A stretch of DNA of 64,000 bases, from positions 310,001 through 374,000 of the forward strand of contig NZ_VOIW01000004.1 of assembly GCF_009659625.1 (NCBI RefSeq), written 5' to 3'. The number at the start of each line of letters is the position of its first letter. The first letter of the stretch is position 1. The notes under the pieces were generated by a model. That model made no database searches. It was not told where the DNA came from and was given only the letters and a program-made list of their open reading frames with translations. A program made the translations under genes and the position numbers. Source of the DNA: Pseudomonas haemolytica. GTDB lineage: Bacteria > Pseudomonadota > Gammaproteobacteria > Pseudomonadales > Pseudomonadaceae. Shown here piece after piece: positions 9,360-18,853 of the stretch.

Positions 9360-10147
9360 GCGCTGATAAACCGGAAAACGACCAGCACATGCCGCTGGTC
9401 TCGCACCTCACCGAGCTGCGTACCCGCCTGCTGCGTTGCGTAGCGGCCATCTTCATCATTTTTGCCGGGCTGTTCGCCTTTACCCAGCAGATCTACACCT
9501 TCGTTTCCACGCCGTTGCGCCAATACCTGCCCGTCGGCGCGACGATGATCGCCACCGATGTGTCGTCGCCATTCCTGACGCCGTTGAAGCTGACCATGAT
9601 GGTCTCGCTGTTCCTGGCGATCCCGGTGATCCTGCACCAGATCTGGGGCTTTATCGCCCCGGGCCTGTACAAGCATGAGAAGCGCATCGCCGTACCGTTG
9701 CTGGTGTCGAGCATTCTGCTGTTCTACACCGGCATGGCCTTCGCCTACTTCCTGGTGTTCCCGCTGATCTTCAAGTTCTTCGCCGCCGCCACCCCGGCCG
9801 GCGTAGAGATGATGACCGATATCACCAGCTACCTCGACTTCGTGATGACGTTGTTCTTTGCCTTCGGCGTGGCCTTCGAAATCCCGGTGGCCGTGGTGTT
9901 GCTGGTGTGGATCGGCGTGGTCGACGTCAAGTACCTGAAGAAGATCCGCCCGTACGTGATCATCGGCTGCTTCGTGGTCGGCATGATCCTCACGCCGCCG
10001 GATATCTTTTCCCAGACCTTGCTGGCCGTGCCGATGTGGATGTTGTTCGAAGTGGGCATCCTGTTCAGCGGCTTGATCAGCAAGCGTGGCGAACACCCGG
10101 ACGACCAGACTGCCGACGACGACCAGCCGCCAGCGACCCAGCCGTGA
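9356..10147 (+). CDS. tatC: Twin-arginine translocase subunit TatC
   Basis: This 263-aa polytopic protein has six predicted transmembrane helices. The signature [12 protein letters not shown] lies near the N-terminus, with the conserved Glu in the first loop region. TatC recognises twin-arginine signal peptides. It overlaps tatB by 4 bp and rsmE by 4 bp (GTGA), so one operon is likely. Confidence 0.96.
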   Translation: MSADKPENDQHMPLVSHLTELRTRLLRCVAAIFIIFAGLFAFTQQIYTFVSTPLRQYLPVGATMIATDVSSPFLTPLKLTMMVSLFLAIPVILHQIWGFIAPGLYKHEKRIAVPLLVSSILLFYTGMAFAYFLVFPLIFKFFAAATPAGVEMMTDITSYLDFVMTLFFAFGVAFEIPVAVVLLVWIGVVDVKYLKKIRPYVIIGCFVVGMILTPPDIFSQTLLAVPMWMLFEVGILFSGLISKRGEHPDDQTADDDQPPATQP

Positions 10148-10851
10148 ACCTGCTGCTGCTGGAAGACGCCGACTTTATTGCGGCCGACCGGGTGGTGCTG
10201 CGTGATCGGCGCCTGGTGCATATGCAGGAAGTCCACCGCGCCGCCGTAGGCGACAACCTGCGCGTGGGCCGTATTGGCGGGCTGATGGGCAACGCCCAAC
10301 TGCTGCGCCTGGACGCCGGTGAAGCGGAGCTGCAAGTCAGCTTCGACCAACCGCCGCCGCCAAAGCTGCCCTTGACCCTGCTGCTGGCCCTGCCCCGCCC
10401 GAAAATGCTGCGCCGGGTACTGCAAACCGTGGCGGCCATGGGCGTGCCGAAGGTGGTGCTGGTCAACAGTTACCGGGTGGAAAAAAGCTTCTGGCAAACC
10501 CCGTTCCTGGAGCCTGAAGCCGTCCGCGAGCAACTGATCCTCGGCCTGGAACAAGCGCGGGATACGATGCTGCCCGAGATCATTATCGAAAAACGCTTCA
10601 AGCCGTTTGTCGAAGACCGCCTGCCGGCCATGACCGCTGGCACCCTGGGCCTGATCGGCCATCCCGGCGATTACCCTGCTTGCCCACGCGGGTTGGATGA
10701 ACCGGTGACGCTGGCGATTGGCCCGGAAGGTGGTTGGATTCCTTATGAGGTAGACCTGCTCTCCAAAGCCGGTTTACAACCAGTGCAGCTAGGCGCACGC
10801 ATCCTGCGGGTCGAAACCGCCGTGACGGCCCTGCTCGCCCGACTGTTCTGA
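10144..10851 (+). CDS. rsmE: 16S rRNA (uracil-1498-N3)-methyltransferase
   Basis: This 235-aa SPOUT-fold methyltransferase has an N-terminal PUA-like domain and the C-terminal knot motif LAIGPEGGW with RILRVETAV. It methylates U1498 of 16S rRNA. The start is a GTG overlapping the tatC stop by 4 bp, which gives the standard length; the longer open frame inside tatC was rejected. Confidence 0.93.
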   Translation: MNLLLLEDADFIAADRVVLRDRRLVHMQEVHRAAVGDNLRVGRIGGLMGNAQLLRLDAGEAELQVSFDQPPPPKLPLTLLLALPRPKMLRRVLQTVAAMGVPKVVLVNSYRVEKSFWQTPFLEPEAVREQLILGLEQARDTMLPEIIIEKRFKPFVEDRLPAMTAGTLGLIGHPGDYPACPRGLDEPVTLAIGPEGGWIPYEVDLLSKAGLQPVQLGARILRVETAVTALLARLF

Positions 10852-10878
10852 TATCAAATACAAAAACACCGCAGCCTA

Positions 10879-10911
10879 AATGTGGGAGGGTGCTTGCCCC
10901 CCCCCCACATT
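10879..10911. repeat. Degenerate single REP palindrome with C10 tract
   Basis: The sequence TGTGGGAGGGTGCTTGC runs into ten consecutive C and then ACAT. It resembles one arm of the GGGAGGGGGCTTGCTCCC REP family with a decayed right arm, and lies between rsmE and the chemoreceptor gene. Confidence 0.6.
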
Positions 10912-10924
10912 GGATCTGTGGCGC

Positions 10925-10951
10925 TACAGAATCCTGCGCCCGTGCCGATAG
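10925..10951 (+). promoter_or_regulatory. Sigma-28 (FliA)-type promoter of the first chemoreceptor
   Basis: TACAGAAT, an 11-bp spacer and GCCGATAG match the flagellar sigma consensus TAAAGTTT-N11-GCCGATAA at 5 of 8 and 7 of 8 positions with exact spacing. It lies 42 bp upstream of the chemoreceptor ATG, which fits the chemotaxis role. Confidence 0.55.
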
Positions 10952-10993
10952 CCTCTGAATAAATCCAAGCCTTGTTCCAGAGGAGTTCGCTGC

Positions 10994-12910
10994 ATGTATC
11001 GTTGGTTAGCCGAGAAACTGGGGAATGTGAGCGTCAACCGCAAGCTGAGCGTTGGCTTTGGCCTGGTGTTGATCCTGACGCTGTTGATCACCTTTACCGG
11101 CTGGACAGGCCTGGGTGACGTGATCAGCCGCGGCGACAAGCTGGGCTTTATCTCCAGCCTCAGCGGCCTGACCAAAGACCTGCGCCTGGCGCGCCTGGAC
11201 TTTGAAATGCGCCGTGGCGAACAAGGCACGGATGCGGTCAACGGTCTGCTCGGCCAACTGGACACTGGCCTGAAAACCGCCGCCGACCTGATCGAGCAAC
11301 CTGACGATAAAGCCCTGGTCGAACAACAACTGGAAGCCTTGAACCAATACAAAAAGGCCTTCGCCGCCATGGTCCAGGCGGGCCTCAAGCGTGAGGGCGC
11401 CCGCAGCAAACTCGGCGACACCGCCGACAACGCCGTCGCCAAGATCAACGAGATTGAGAAAACCCTGCTGCAAGGCGACAGCGTCACCCAGTTCAATAGC
11501 GTGGTCGACCTGAGCAAGCTGATCCAGCAATCACGCTTTCAGGTACGCGGCTACACCTACAGCGGTAAAGTCGAAGCTGAACAGCCGGCCTTGGATGCCA
11601 TCGACAACGCCCTGAAGAAAATCTCCGAACTGCAAGGCCAGTTGCCGGCGCCATACCAGACCAACCTTCAGGAAGCCGCTGTCTCACTGCAAGCCTACCG
11701 CGCTGCGGTCAGCCAGTATCGCGACGCCCAGGTCGCCAGCGCTGCGGCCCTGCAAACCATGATCGCCCAGGGCGATATCCTGCTGAGCCACAGTGAAAAA
11801 CTCACCGTCTCCCAGACTGCCGTGCGTGACACCGATGCCGCGCAGGCCAAATACCTGTTGCTGCTCGCCACCGTGCTGGCGCTGATCTTCGGCATCGTCG
11901 CCGCCTGGGCCATTACCCGCCAAATCGTCATCCCTCTGAACCAGACCCTCAAAGTCGCCGAGCGCGTGGCCTCCGGCGACCTGAGCCACAACCTGGATTC
12001 CGGCCGCCAAGACGAATTGGGCCAACTGCAACGCGCCATGCAAAGCATGACCGTGGGCCTGCGTGAGTTGATCGGCGGTATCAGCGACGGCGTCACCCAG
12101 ATCGCCAGCGCGGCCGAGCAGTTGTCCGCCGTTACCGAGCAGACCAGCGCCGGGGTCAACAGCCAAAAAGTCGAGACCGACCAGGTGGCCACCGCCATGA
12201 ACGAGATGGCTGCGACCGTGCAGGAAGTGGCGCGCAATGCCGAGGAAGCTTCTGAGGCCGCCGTGGCCGCCGATCAGCAGGCCCGTGAAGGCGACCAGGT
12301 GGTCGGTGAAGCCATCGCCCAGATCGAACGCCTGGCGACCGAAGTCGGCAATTCCACGGTGGCCATGGGCGACCTGAAGCGCGAAAGCGACAAGATCGGC
12401 AGCGTGCTCGACGTCATCAAATCCGTGGCCCAGCAAACCAACCTGCTGGCGCTTAACGCAGCCATTGAAGCAGCGCGTGCCGGTGAGGCCGGGCGTGGTT
12501 TTGCCGTGGTGGCCGATGAAGTGCGCAGCCTGGCCCAGCGCACGCAGAAGTCCACTGAAGAGATCGAAGAGTTGATCATCGGCCTGCAAAGCGGCACCCA
12601 GCAGGTGGCGACCATCATGGACAACAGCCGTGGGCTGACCGAAAGCAGCGTTGAACTGACGCGCCGGGCAGGTAACGCGCTGGGTAATATCACCCGTACC
12701 GTCTCGACCATCCAGGCAATGAACTCGCAAATCGCCACCGCCGCCGAGCAACAAAGTGCCGTGGCCGAAGAGATCAACCGCAGTGTCTTGAATGTGCGCG
12801 ATATCTCGGAGCAAACGGCTGCGGCCAGTGAGGAGACCGCCGCCTCGAGTACCGAACTGGCGCGGCTGGGCACTCATTTGCAAGCATTGGTCGGCCGCTT
12901 CAGGGTCTGA
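10994..12910 (+). CDS. Methyl-accepting chemotaxis protein with HBM-type sensor domain
   Basis: This 638-aa chemoreceptor has TM1 at about residues 18-38, a long all-helical periplasmic region (about 40-280) of the helical-bimodular type, TM2 at about 284-306, HAMP (about 306-358) and a cytoplasmic hairpin. The hairpin tip is [18 protein letters not shown]. The periplasmic part resembles the organic-acid receptors McpS and McpK; the P. aeruginosa gene in this location is, as recalled, McpK, an alpha-ketoglutarate receptor. The ligand here is inferred only. An AGAGGAG site precedes the ATG, and a paralogue follows 179 bp downstream. Confidence 0.9.
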   Translation: MYRWLAEKLGNVSVNRKLSVGFGLVLILTLLITFTGWTGLGDVISRGDKLGFISSLSGLTKDLRLARLDFEMRRGEQGTDAVNGLLGQLDTGLKTAADLIEQPDDKALVEQQLEALNQYKKAFAAMVQAGLKREGARSKLGDTADNAVAKINEIEKTLLQGDSVTQFNSVVDLSKLIQQSRFQVRGYTYSGKVEAEQPALDAIDNALKKISELQGQLPAPYQTNLQEAAVSLQAYRAAVSQYRDAQVASAAALQTMIAQGDILLSHSEKLTVSQTAVRDTDAAQAKYLLLLATVLALIFGIVAAWAITRQIVIPLNQTLKVAERVASGDLSHNLDSGRQDELGQLQRAMQSMTVGLRELIGGISDGVTQIASAAEQLSAVTEQTSAGVNSQKVETDQVATAMNEMAATVQEVARNAEEASEAAVAADQQAREGDQVVGEAIAQIERLATEVGNSTVAMGDLKRESDKIGSVLDVIKSVAQQTNLLALNAAIEAARAGEAGRGFAVVADEVRSLAQRTQKSTEEIEELIIGLQSGTQQVATIMDNSRGLTESSVELTRRAGNALGNITRTVSTIQAMNSQIATAAEQQSAVAEEINRSVLNVRDISEQTAAASEETAASSTELARLGTHLQALVGRFRV

Positions 12911-12924
12911 CACGCTCACACCAT

Positions 12925-12949
12925 GGGGTGGCCCGTGCTGGGTCACCCC
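12925..12949 (+). terminator. Hairpin after the first chemoreceptor gene
   Basis: A 10-bp stem, GGGGTGGCCC with GGGTCACCCC (one G-U pair), has a 5-base loop. It starts 14 bp after the stop. No T-run follows, so it is a weak terminator or an RNA-end stabiliser. Confidence 0.35.
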
Positions 12950-12984
12950 CTGCAACTTGTGAAATTTCCTACACGTCTTTCAGG

Positions 12985-13012
12985 TCAACTCTTACGCGCC
13001 CCGTGCCGAAAA
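12985..13012 (+). promoter_or_regulatory. Possible sigma-28-type promoter of the second chemoreceptor
   Basis: TCAAC is followed 15 bp later by GCCGAAAA, close to the Pseudomonas FliA pattern TCAAG-N15-GCCGATA. It lies 77 bp upstream of the second chemoreceptor start, suggesting that each receptor has its own flagellar promoter. Confidence 0.4.
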
Positions 13013-13089
13013 GATTTAGCGTTCCCACTCCTCCTGACCTGCGTCAGCCGGATTGCGAAACGCTCTCTTTTTGCTGATGGAGGTGCATC

Positions 13090-14997
13090 ATGTTTCGACC
13101 ACTGACCCGCGTATTAGGCAACACCAGTGTCACCCTCAAGCTCGTACTGGGCTTCGGCCTGGTACTGGTGCTGTGCATGGCCGTCGCCCTGACGGGATGG
13201 CAGGCCCTGAATACCTCACTGTTTCGCGCACATACCTTGACCACTCTTTCCCAGCTGGCGGTGACCGGCGAAGAATTACGTGCCGACCGCATTGTGTACC
13301 GCGTCGTGAGTGCCCCCGCGAGTTTTGACAAGCTCAGCCGGCACATGGAAAAAATCGATGCTTATCTGGTCGGGTTGGCCGACCGCCTGAAAATCCCCGC
13401 CCACTTGCAACAAGTTCAAGAGTCCAGCCGCCTCAGCGCTCGCTTCAAGACGGCACTGGGTGGGCTGCCCAACTTGATGGAACAACGCGAGCAAGCGCAG
13501 AAGCAGCTCACCAGTAGCTCCGTAGCGGCCAGCGACATCCTTGGGCAACTTTCCAGTGACTTGCCCGACCAGAACGATGAGAAAGCCCTGGATAGCGTGG
13601 AAAACCTGCGCCAGGCCATGGAAAAAGCCGAAGACCGCGCCAAGGCGCCGGCATGGGCCGCAGACACACTGCAAATCTACACCCAAGGCGTGGACGACGC
13701 GCTCAAGGCCCTCGACAGTGCCCAGTCTGGCGTGACGGCTTTACCGGTCGACAGCACCGCTCTGAACAGCGCTCTGCTCGACTATCGTGCCCAACTCAAC
13801 CGCGTCAAGGACGCGCAGGTCACCGTTGAAAACACCCAGAATCAACTGGAGCAGTGGCTGGACCAGTTACTCTCGCAAAGCGACCGCCTGAGTGAGGAAC
13901 AGACTCTGCAACGCGACAAAGAAGCAGACTTGGCTCGCCTGATGATGTTCTACGTGACAGGCGCAGCGCTGCTGCTCGGCGCCCTCGCCGCCTGGCTGAT
14001 CGCCGGCCAGATCGTGCGGCCGTTGCGCCAGGCGCTGCTGACCGCCAACCGCATCGCCGAGGGCGACCTGAGCCACGACATCACTACCTCGCGGCGCGAC
14101 GAACTGGGCCAATTGCAACGCAGCATCGGCCAGATGACGCTCAACCTGCGCGCCCTGATCGGCGGTATCAACGACAGCGCCCGCCAGATCGCCAGCGCCG
14201 CCGAACAATTGTCCGCCGTCACCGAGCAAACTCGCGCCGGGATCAATGGCCAGAAACTGGAGACTGAGCAAGTCGCCACCGCCATGAATGAAATGCTCGC
14301 CACCTCCCAGGAGGTCGCACGCCATGCCGAGCAAGCCTCGATTGCCGCCACCGAAGCCGATCAACAAGCGGGTGTGGGCGACCAGGTGGTGGCCGAAGCG
14401 ATTACCCATATCGAGCATCTGGCCGAGCAGATGAACCGCTCCAGCCTGGCGATGCAAGGCTTGCAACAGGAAAGCCAGAAGATCGGCAGCGTGCTGGAGG
14501 TGATCAAATCGGTGTCCGAGCAAACCAACCTGCTGGCCCTTAACGCCGCTATCGAAGCGGCACGCGCGGGTGAGGCAGGTCGCGGTTTCGCCGTAGTGGC
14601 CGACGAGGTACGCACCCTGGCCCAGCGCACCCAGCAATCAGCCGAGGAAATCGAGGTGTTGATCGAGGGTTTGCAGCGGGGCACGCAACACACCGCCGAT
14701 ATCCTGGACAACAGCCTCAGCCTGACCGACAACAGCGTGGAGCTGACGCGTCGCGCAGGCGCGGCTCTTGCCAACATCACCCGCACGGTATCGGTGATTC
14801 AAGAGATGAACCCACAGATTGCCGCAGCAGCCGAGGAGCAAAGCGCGGTGGCCGAAGAGATCAACCGCAGCGTACTGAAGGTCAAGGATGCGTCGGAACA
14901 AACCTCGACCGCCAGTGAGCAGACGGCGGCGGCCAGCATTGAGCTGGCGCGCCTGGGCACAGACCTGGCGCGCTCGGTAGGCCGGTTCAAGGTCTGA
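13090..14997 (+). CDS. Methyl-accepting chemotaxis protein, paralogue of its upstream neighbour
   Basis: This 635-aa chemoreceptor has the same layout as the preceding gene: TM1 near residue 25, a long helical periplasmic module, TM2 near 290-310, HAMP and an almost identical signalling hairpin ([20 protein letters not shown]). The cytoplasmic halves are much more alike than the periplasmic halves, which is expected for a duplicated receptor whose ligand specificity has changed. GGAGG lies 6 bp before the ATG. Its stop is only 4 bp from the stop of the convergent ABC transporter gene, with no visible terminator between them. Confidence 0.9.
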   Translation: MFRPLTRVLGNTSVTLKLVLGFGLVLVLCMAVALTGWQALNTSLFRAHTLTTLSQLAVTGEELRADRIVYRVVSAPASFDKLSRHMEKIDAYLVGLADRLKIPAHLQQVQESSRLSARFKTALGGLPNLMEQREQAQKQLTSSSVAASDILGQLSSDLPDQNDEKALDSVENLRQAMEKAEDRAKAPAWAADTLQIYTQGVDDALKALDSAQSGVTALPVDSTALNSALLDYRAQLNRVKDAQVTVENTQNQLEQWLDQLLSQSDRLSEEQTLQRDKEADLARLMMFYVTGAALLLGALAAWLIAGQIVRPLRQALLTANRIAEGDLSHDITTSRRDELGQLQRSIGQMTLNLRALIGGINDSARQIASAAEQLSAVTEQTRAGINGQKLETEQVATAMNEMLATSQEVARHAEQASIAATEADQQAGVGDQVVAEAITHIEHLAEQMNRSSLAMQGLQQESQKIGSVLEVIKSVSEQTNLLALNAAIEAARAGEAGRGFAVVADEVRTLAQRTQQSAEEIEVLIEGLQRGTQHTADILDNSLSLTDNSVELTRRAGAALANITRTVSVIQEMNPQIAAAAEEQSAVAEEINRSVLKVKDASEQTSTASEQTAAASIELARLGTDLARSVGRFKV

Positions 14998-15001
14998 GCG
15001 G

Positions 15002-15736
15002 TTACAGCACCTGGCGCAGGAAAGCTTGTGCCCGTGGGTCTTGGGGGGAAGCAAAAAAGGCGGCGGGCGCGGCATCTTCCAGCAGTTTGCCGTGGTCGAA
15101 AAACAGCACCCGGTCCGCCACTTCCCGGGCAAAGCCCATCTCGTGGGTGACGCAGACCATGGTCATGCCTTCCAGGGCCAGGGTTTTCATCACGTCCAAC
15201 ACTTCACCGACCATTTCCGGGTCAAGGGCCGAGGTGGGCTCGTCAAACAGCATCACCTTGGGTTCCATAGCCAGGGCCCGGGCAATCGCGACCCGCTGCT
15301 GCTGGCCGCCAGACAGCCGTGAGGGAAACTCGTTGGCCTTCTGTGCAATGCCGACCTTTTCCAACAGAGCCAGGGCCTTGGCTTCGCGCTCCCGCTTGCC
15401 GCGCTTGCGCACGACCTTTTGCGCCAGGCACAAGTTTTCCAGCACGGTCATATGGGGGAACAGGTTGAAATGCTGGAACACCATGCCGACTTCACGGCGA
15501 TAGGCATTCACATCGGTCTTCGGGTCAGCCAGTTGCAGGCCGTCGATGCTCACCGAACCCGAGTCGAACTCCTCTAGCCCATTGAGGCAGCGCAAGAAGG
15601 TGGACTTGCCGGAACCGGACGGGCCGATCACCACCAGCACTTCGCCCTTGGCCACTTGGGTGGTGACGTGATCCACCGCGCGCACCACGTGCCCGCGGGT
15701 ATCGAAGACTTTTACCAGATCGCGCACTTCAATCAC
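15002..15736 (-). CDS. Polar amino acid ABC transporter, ATP-binding protein
   Basis: This 244-aa ABC ATPase has Walker [10 protein letters not shown], signature [15 protein letters not shown], Walker [13 protein letters not shown] and the switch His in [10 protein letters not shown]. It belongs to the GlnQ/GltL group. A GTG start at 15736 (VIEVRDLV) is preferred because GGAGG lies upstream and the length then matches relatives; the longer frame begins with an unsupported TTG at 15757. It overlaps the permease gene by 8 bp. The substrate cannot be read from sequence; an amino acid is likely. Confidence 0.9.
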   Translation of the reverse strand: MIEVRDLVKVFDTRGHVVRAVDHVTTQVAKGEVLVVIGPSGSGKSTFLRCLNGLEEFDSGSVSIDGLQLADPKTDVNAYRREVGMVFQHFNLFPHMTVLENLCLAQKVVRKRGKREREAKALALLEKVGIAQKANEFPSRLSGGQQQRVAIARALAMEPKVMLFDEPTSALDPEMVGEVLDVMKTLALEGMTMVCVTHEMGFAREVADRVLFFDHGKLLEDAAPAAFFASPQDPRAQAFLRQVL

Positions 15737-16688
15737 TTTGGGCGAGCCTCCGCTCAAGCCGGCTGGCCATTTTCGACAGCGGCAGGTTGATCAGCAGGTA
15801 CAGGCCTGCCACGCAGAACAGAATCTCAAACGGCGAGAACGAGGTGGTGATCACTTCGCGGCCACTCTTGAGCAGCTCGGTAATCGCAATCACCGACACC
15901 AGCGACGTGTCTTTTACCAGGCTGATAAATTGCCCGGCCAGGGGCGGTAGCACGCGCTTGAAGGCTTGCGGCAACACCACATGACGCATCGACTGGCTGG
16001 CACTCAAACCCAGGGAACGCGCCGCTTCGTCCTGGCCACGGGTGATGGACTGCACACCGGCGCGGACGATTTCCGCCACATAGGCACCGGTGAACAACGA
16101 CAGCGCAGCGATCCCGGCGAACTCCCGGGACAGGTTGAGCACCGTGCCGATAAAGAAATAGAAAATGAAGATCTGCACCAGCAGCGGCGTACCGCGCACC
16201 AGTTCAACGTAGATAGTCGACAGGTCGCGCAAGGTCGGGTTTTTGGAGAGCCGGCACAACCCGGTCGCCAAACCGATCGCCAAACCGAGGATGCCGGACA
16301 CCACCGACAGCCACAACGTGGTCCACAAGCCCCACATCAGCGGCCCCAGCGCCCAGTGGCGGGTCACGCCGACTACATCGCCTTCGGCCACATCGTCGCC
16401 GCGAGCCACTTGCAGGCTGTTATCGGCAACCGTGAGCTTTTGCTCGGCCCCCGCGTCGTTGCGCAGGGTGACTTCGGCCATATCGCCTTTGCGCACCAAC
16501 TCGACCACGGTGGAAATATCCGCGGCGCGCTGGGACGTTTCGGCTTGATAGGCGAAGTACTGCGGGACACGGTTCCAGCGCCACTCGTAGGACATCAACG
16601 AGGTGGCGTAGTACAAGGCGCCAGCCAGGCCGACCAGCACGACCACGGTCAGCAGGTGCCAGGGCCATTGGGCTTTTTTCTGTTTCAT
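15729..16688 (-). CDS. Polar amino acid ABC transporter, permease
   Basis: This 319-aa HisM/GltK-type permease has a first helix at about residues 10-29, a hydrophilic segment of about 85 residues, and then the usual five-helix permease core. The EAA loop is [20 protein letters not shown]. The insert between the first two helices is predicted to lie on the periplasmic side and is longer than in most HisM-type permeases. A single permease gene is present, so the channel is probably a homodimer. Confidence 0.88.
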   Translation of the reverse strand: MKQKKAQWPWHLLTVVVLVGLAGALYYATSLMSYEWRWNRVPQYFAYQAETSQRAADISTVVELVRKGDMAEVTLRNDAGAEQKLTVADNSLQVARGDDVAEGDVVGVTRHWALGPLMWGLWTTLWLSVVSGILGLAIGLATGLCRLSKNPTLRDLSTIYVELVRGTPLLVQIFIFYFFIGTVLNLSREFAGIAALSLFTGAYVAEIVRAGVQSITRGQDEAARSLGLSASQSMRHVVLPQAFKRVLPPLAGQFISLVKDTSLVSVIAITELLKSGREVITTSFSPFEILFCVAGLYLLINLPLSKMASRLERRLAQSD

Positions 16689-16723
16689 TTCACTTTCCAG
16701 GATTTTTGTCGCCTGTGATGCCG

Positions 16724-16825
16724 CCTTCGCGAGCAAGTCGAATCGTCGCACCGCCGCTCCCACATTTTGACCGCATTCTCATGTTGGAACTCGGTCAAGT
16801 GTGGGAGCGGGCTTGCTCGCGAAGG
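16724..16825. repeat. REPIN of the TCGCGAGCAAG family
   Basis: Two inverted REP arms (CCTTCGCGAGCAAG ... CTTGCTCGCGAAGG, with inner GCTCCCACATTTTGACC / GGTCAAGTGTGGGAGC) enclose a short spacer. It lies between the binding-protein and permease genes of one transporter operon. Confidence 0.85.
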
Positions 16826-16849
16826 GCGCGACTCGGTATTCAGCCAGCC

Positions 16850-17650
16850 TTATTCCATGTCCTTGAGCCACTCGGAGCTCTTGAACCACTTGTCATGGAT
16901 GCGATCGTAGGTACCGTCGTTACGGATCTGGTGCAGGAAGTTGTTGATGAAGTTGATGCTGTCGTAATCGCCTTTCTTCAAACCGAACGCCAAGGGCTCG
17001 AAGGTGAAGGGTTCTTCCAGGAACACCAGCTTGCCGTTGCCGACTTTCTTCTCGGCAACCACGTTGTACGGCGCGTCATACACAAAGGCATCGGCCTTGC
17101 CGTTGACCACGTCCAGTACACCTTCCTGCTCGTTGTCGTAGCCGTGGTACTTGGCCTTGGAGATCAGCTTCTTGGCGACCATTTCACCGGTGGTACCGAG
17201 CTTGGAGGTCAGGCGGTACTTCTCGTCGTTCAGGTCTTTGTAGGACTTGATGGTGCCTTCCAGGTCCTTGCGAATCAGCAGAGTCTGGCCAACCACGATG
17301 AAGGGTTCGCTGAAGTTCAGGCGCAGGTTGCGCTCCTGGGTCAGGGTCATGCCGCTGCCGATCATGTCGAACTTGCCGGTCAGGAAGGCAGGGATGATGC
17401 CGTCATAACCCGTGGAGACCAGCTCCAGCTTGACGCCCATGGACTTGGCCATGGCCTTGAGGATGTCGACTTCGAAGCCGATGATTTCACCGCGCTTGTC
17501 AGTCATTTCGAACGGCATATAGGTCGGGTCCATGCCGACTTTCAACGTGCCGCGCTTGACCGCATCATCGATGGCGCCGGCCTGGGCCGCAGTGGCAGCG
17601 ACCATCGCGGTGACGCCGAGCAACAGCATCGAAAGATACTTTTTCATCAT
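16850..17650 (-). CDS. Polar amino acid ABC transporter, periplasmic binding protein 1
   Basis: This 266-aa secreted protein has a signal peptide (cleavage likely after AATAAQA), followed by the family-3 solute-binding fold: GTLKVGMDPTYMPFEM, GFEVDILKAMAK, IGSGMTLTQERN. It delivers its ligand to the permease and ATPase encoded downstream. Two adjacent ATGs are possible starts (17650 and 17647) behind AGGGG. It is clearly paralogous to the next gene upstream. The REPIN between it and the permease may lower expression of the downstream genes relative to this one. Confidence 0.88.
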   Translation of the reverse strand: MMKKYLSMLLLGVTAMVAATAAQAGAIDDAVKRGTLKVGMDPTYMPFEMTDKRGEIIGFEVDILKAMAKSMGVKLELVSTGYDGIIPAFLTGKFDMIGSGMTLTQERNLRLNFSEPFIVVGQTLLIRKDLEGTIKSYKDLNDEKYRLTSKLGTTGEMVAKKLISKAKYHGYDNEQEGVLDVVNGKADAFVYDAPYNVVAEKKVGNGKLVFLEEPFTFEPLAFGLKKGDYDSINFINNFLHQIRNDGTYDRIHDKWFKSSEWLKDME

Positions 17651-17866
17651 CAAGTCCCCTGAACGATTCTTATAAGGTCGGCGCGCAAAAGGGCTGCGCC
17701 ATTTCGGGGAGCGATCCTAACCCACTCGTTGTCCGTCACAAAGGTTTCACGGGTAAATGTTATCGGCGTATGTCGGAAAAGACTTACAACGCTGCAGCCA
17801 AGCGCAGGGGTAGACACATCCGCGCCGCCATTCGGCAATTGATTGATGTGTAAGTAGTTATGACGA

Positions 17867-18667
17867 TCACTCAATCTCTGCCAACCAGGCGGTGTCTGTG
17901 AACCACTTGTCATGCAGGCTATCGTAGGTGCCGTCCTGGGCGATCTGGTTGAGGAAGTGATTGATCCAATTGAGGCTGTCGTAATCACCTTTTTTCACGC
18001 CGAAGGCCAGAGGTTCGAAGGTGAAAGGTTGTTCCAGTGTCAGCAATGCACTGTTTTGCGGTCGACTCATTGCGATCAGGTTATAGGGCGCGTCATGAAT
18101 GAATGCGTCGGCCTCGCCCTGCACTACCTGTCGCACGCCTTCTTCCGGGGAAGACAAACTGATGAGTTGCGCCGCCCCCACGAAGCGCCGCGCTGCTGCC
18201 TCTCCGGTGGTGCCTTCAATGACAGCGATCCGGTAACCGGCCTCGTCCAAGTCTTCGATGCTGGAAACCGTACCCGCCAGCCTGGGGTGCAACAGCACGG
18301 TCTGGCCCACCACGATGAACGAGTCACTGAAGTTAAGCTTCAGATTGCGCTCCTGAGTGACCGTCATGCCACTGCCAATCAGATCAAACTTTTTCGCCGT
18401 CAGCCCCGGCAGTAACTCCGTATAGGGCACAGCAACCAGCTCGAGCTCCACGCCCAGCGCCCGGCTCATAGCGCGCAGCAAGTCGATCTCGAAACCCACA
18501 ATGAGCCCCTGCTTATCAAGCATTTCAAAAGGCACGTAATTGGGCGTTGTACCGACTTTCAACACGCCACGGCGGACAGCGTCGTCCAGCGCGCCGGCAC
18601 TCAGCAAGCCGGCCTGTATCAATAGGAAAAAGCTAACCAGTAATACCGAACAATACCTTTTGATCAT
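17867..18667 (-). CDS. Polar amino acid ABC transporter, periplasmic binding protein 2
   Basis: This 266-aa signal-peptide protein of the same family shares long identical stretches with its neighbour (IGSGMT.TQERNL.LNFS, FTFEPLAFG.KKGDYDS, the DKWF C-terminus). The ATG at 18667 is preferred because GGGGG lies 5 bp upstream; the ATG at 18679 has no ribosome site. There is a 216-bp gap to the first binding-protein gene, enough for a second promoter. Differences in the ligand-contact regions suggest a related but different amino acid ligand feeding the same permease. Confidence 0.85.
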   Translation of the reverse strand: MIKRYCSVLLVSFFLLIQAGLLSAGALDDAVRRGVLKVGTTPNYVPFEMLDKQGLIVGFEIDLLRAMSRALGVELELVAVPYTELLPGLTAKKFDLIGSGMTVTQERNLKLNFSDSFIVVGQTVLLHPRLAGTVSSIEDLDEAGYRIAVIEGTTGEAAARRFVGAAQLISLSSPEEGVRQVVQGEADAFIHDAPYNLIAMSRPQNSALLTLEQPFTFEPLAFGVKKGDYDSLNWINHFLNQIAQDGTYDSLHDKWFTDTAWLAEIE

Positions 18668-18822
18668 AAATACCCCCATGGCGAGTCAAATTTGGGGGGC
18701 GATCCTACCCCAGCAACAGGCACGGAAATACGCTTCGAACAAAGGTCTTTTGTTTCGAAATAACAAGGAGTTAGAGAAAAAAGGAAGGGGCGGGAAACGC
18801 TGTAGGATCAACGCTTGAAACG

Positions 18823-18845
18823 CCCCCGAGGCGAGCCCTCGGGGG
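18823..18845 (-). terminator. Hairpin downstream of opgH
   Basis: A 9-bp perfect stem (CCCCCGAGG / CCTCGGGGG) lies 9 bp beyond the opgH stop. On the minus strand it is followed by CGTTTC, a weak T-tract, so termination is plausible but not certain. Confidence 0.5.
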
Positions 18846-18853
18846 TGTCTGAA

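Noticed and set aside
8501..10096. A 531-codon minus-strand frame opposite tatABC
   Set aside because: It is antisense to three conserved genes with tight overlaps and has the His/Gln/Arg-rich composition typical of shadow frames.
12923..13105. A 60-codon frame between the two chemoreceptor genes
   Set aside because: It has no ribosome site, no domain, and overlaps the start and promoter of the second receptor.
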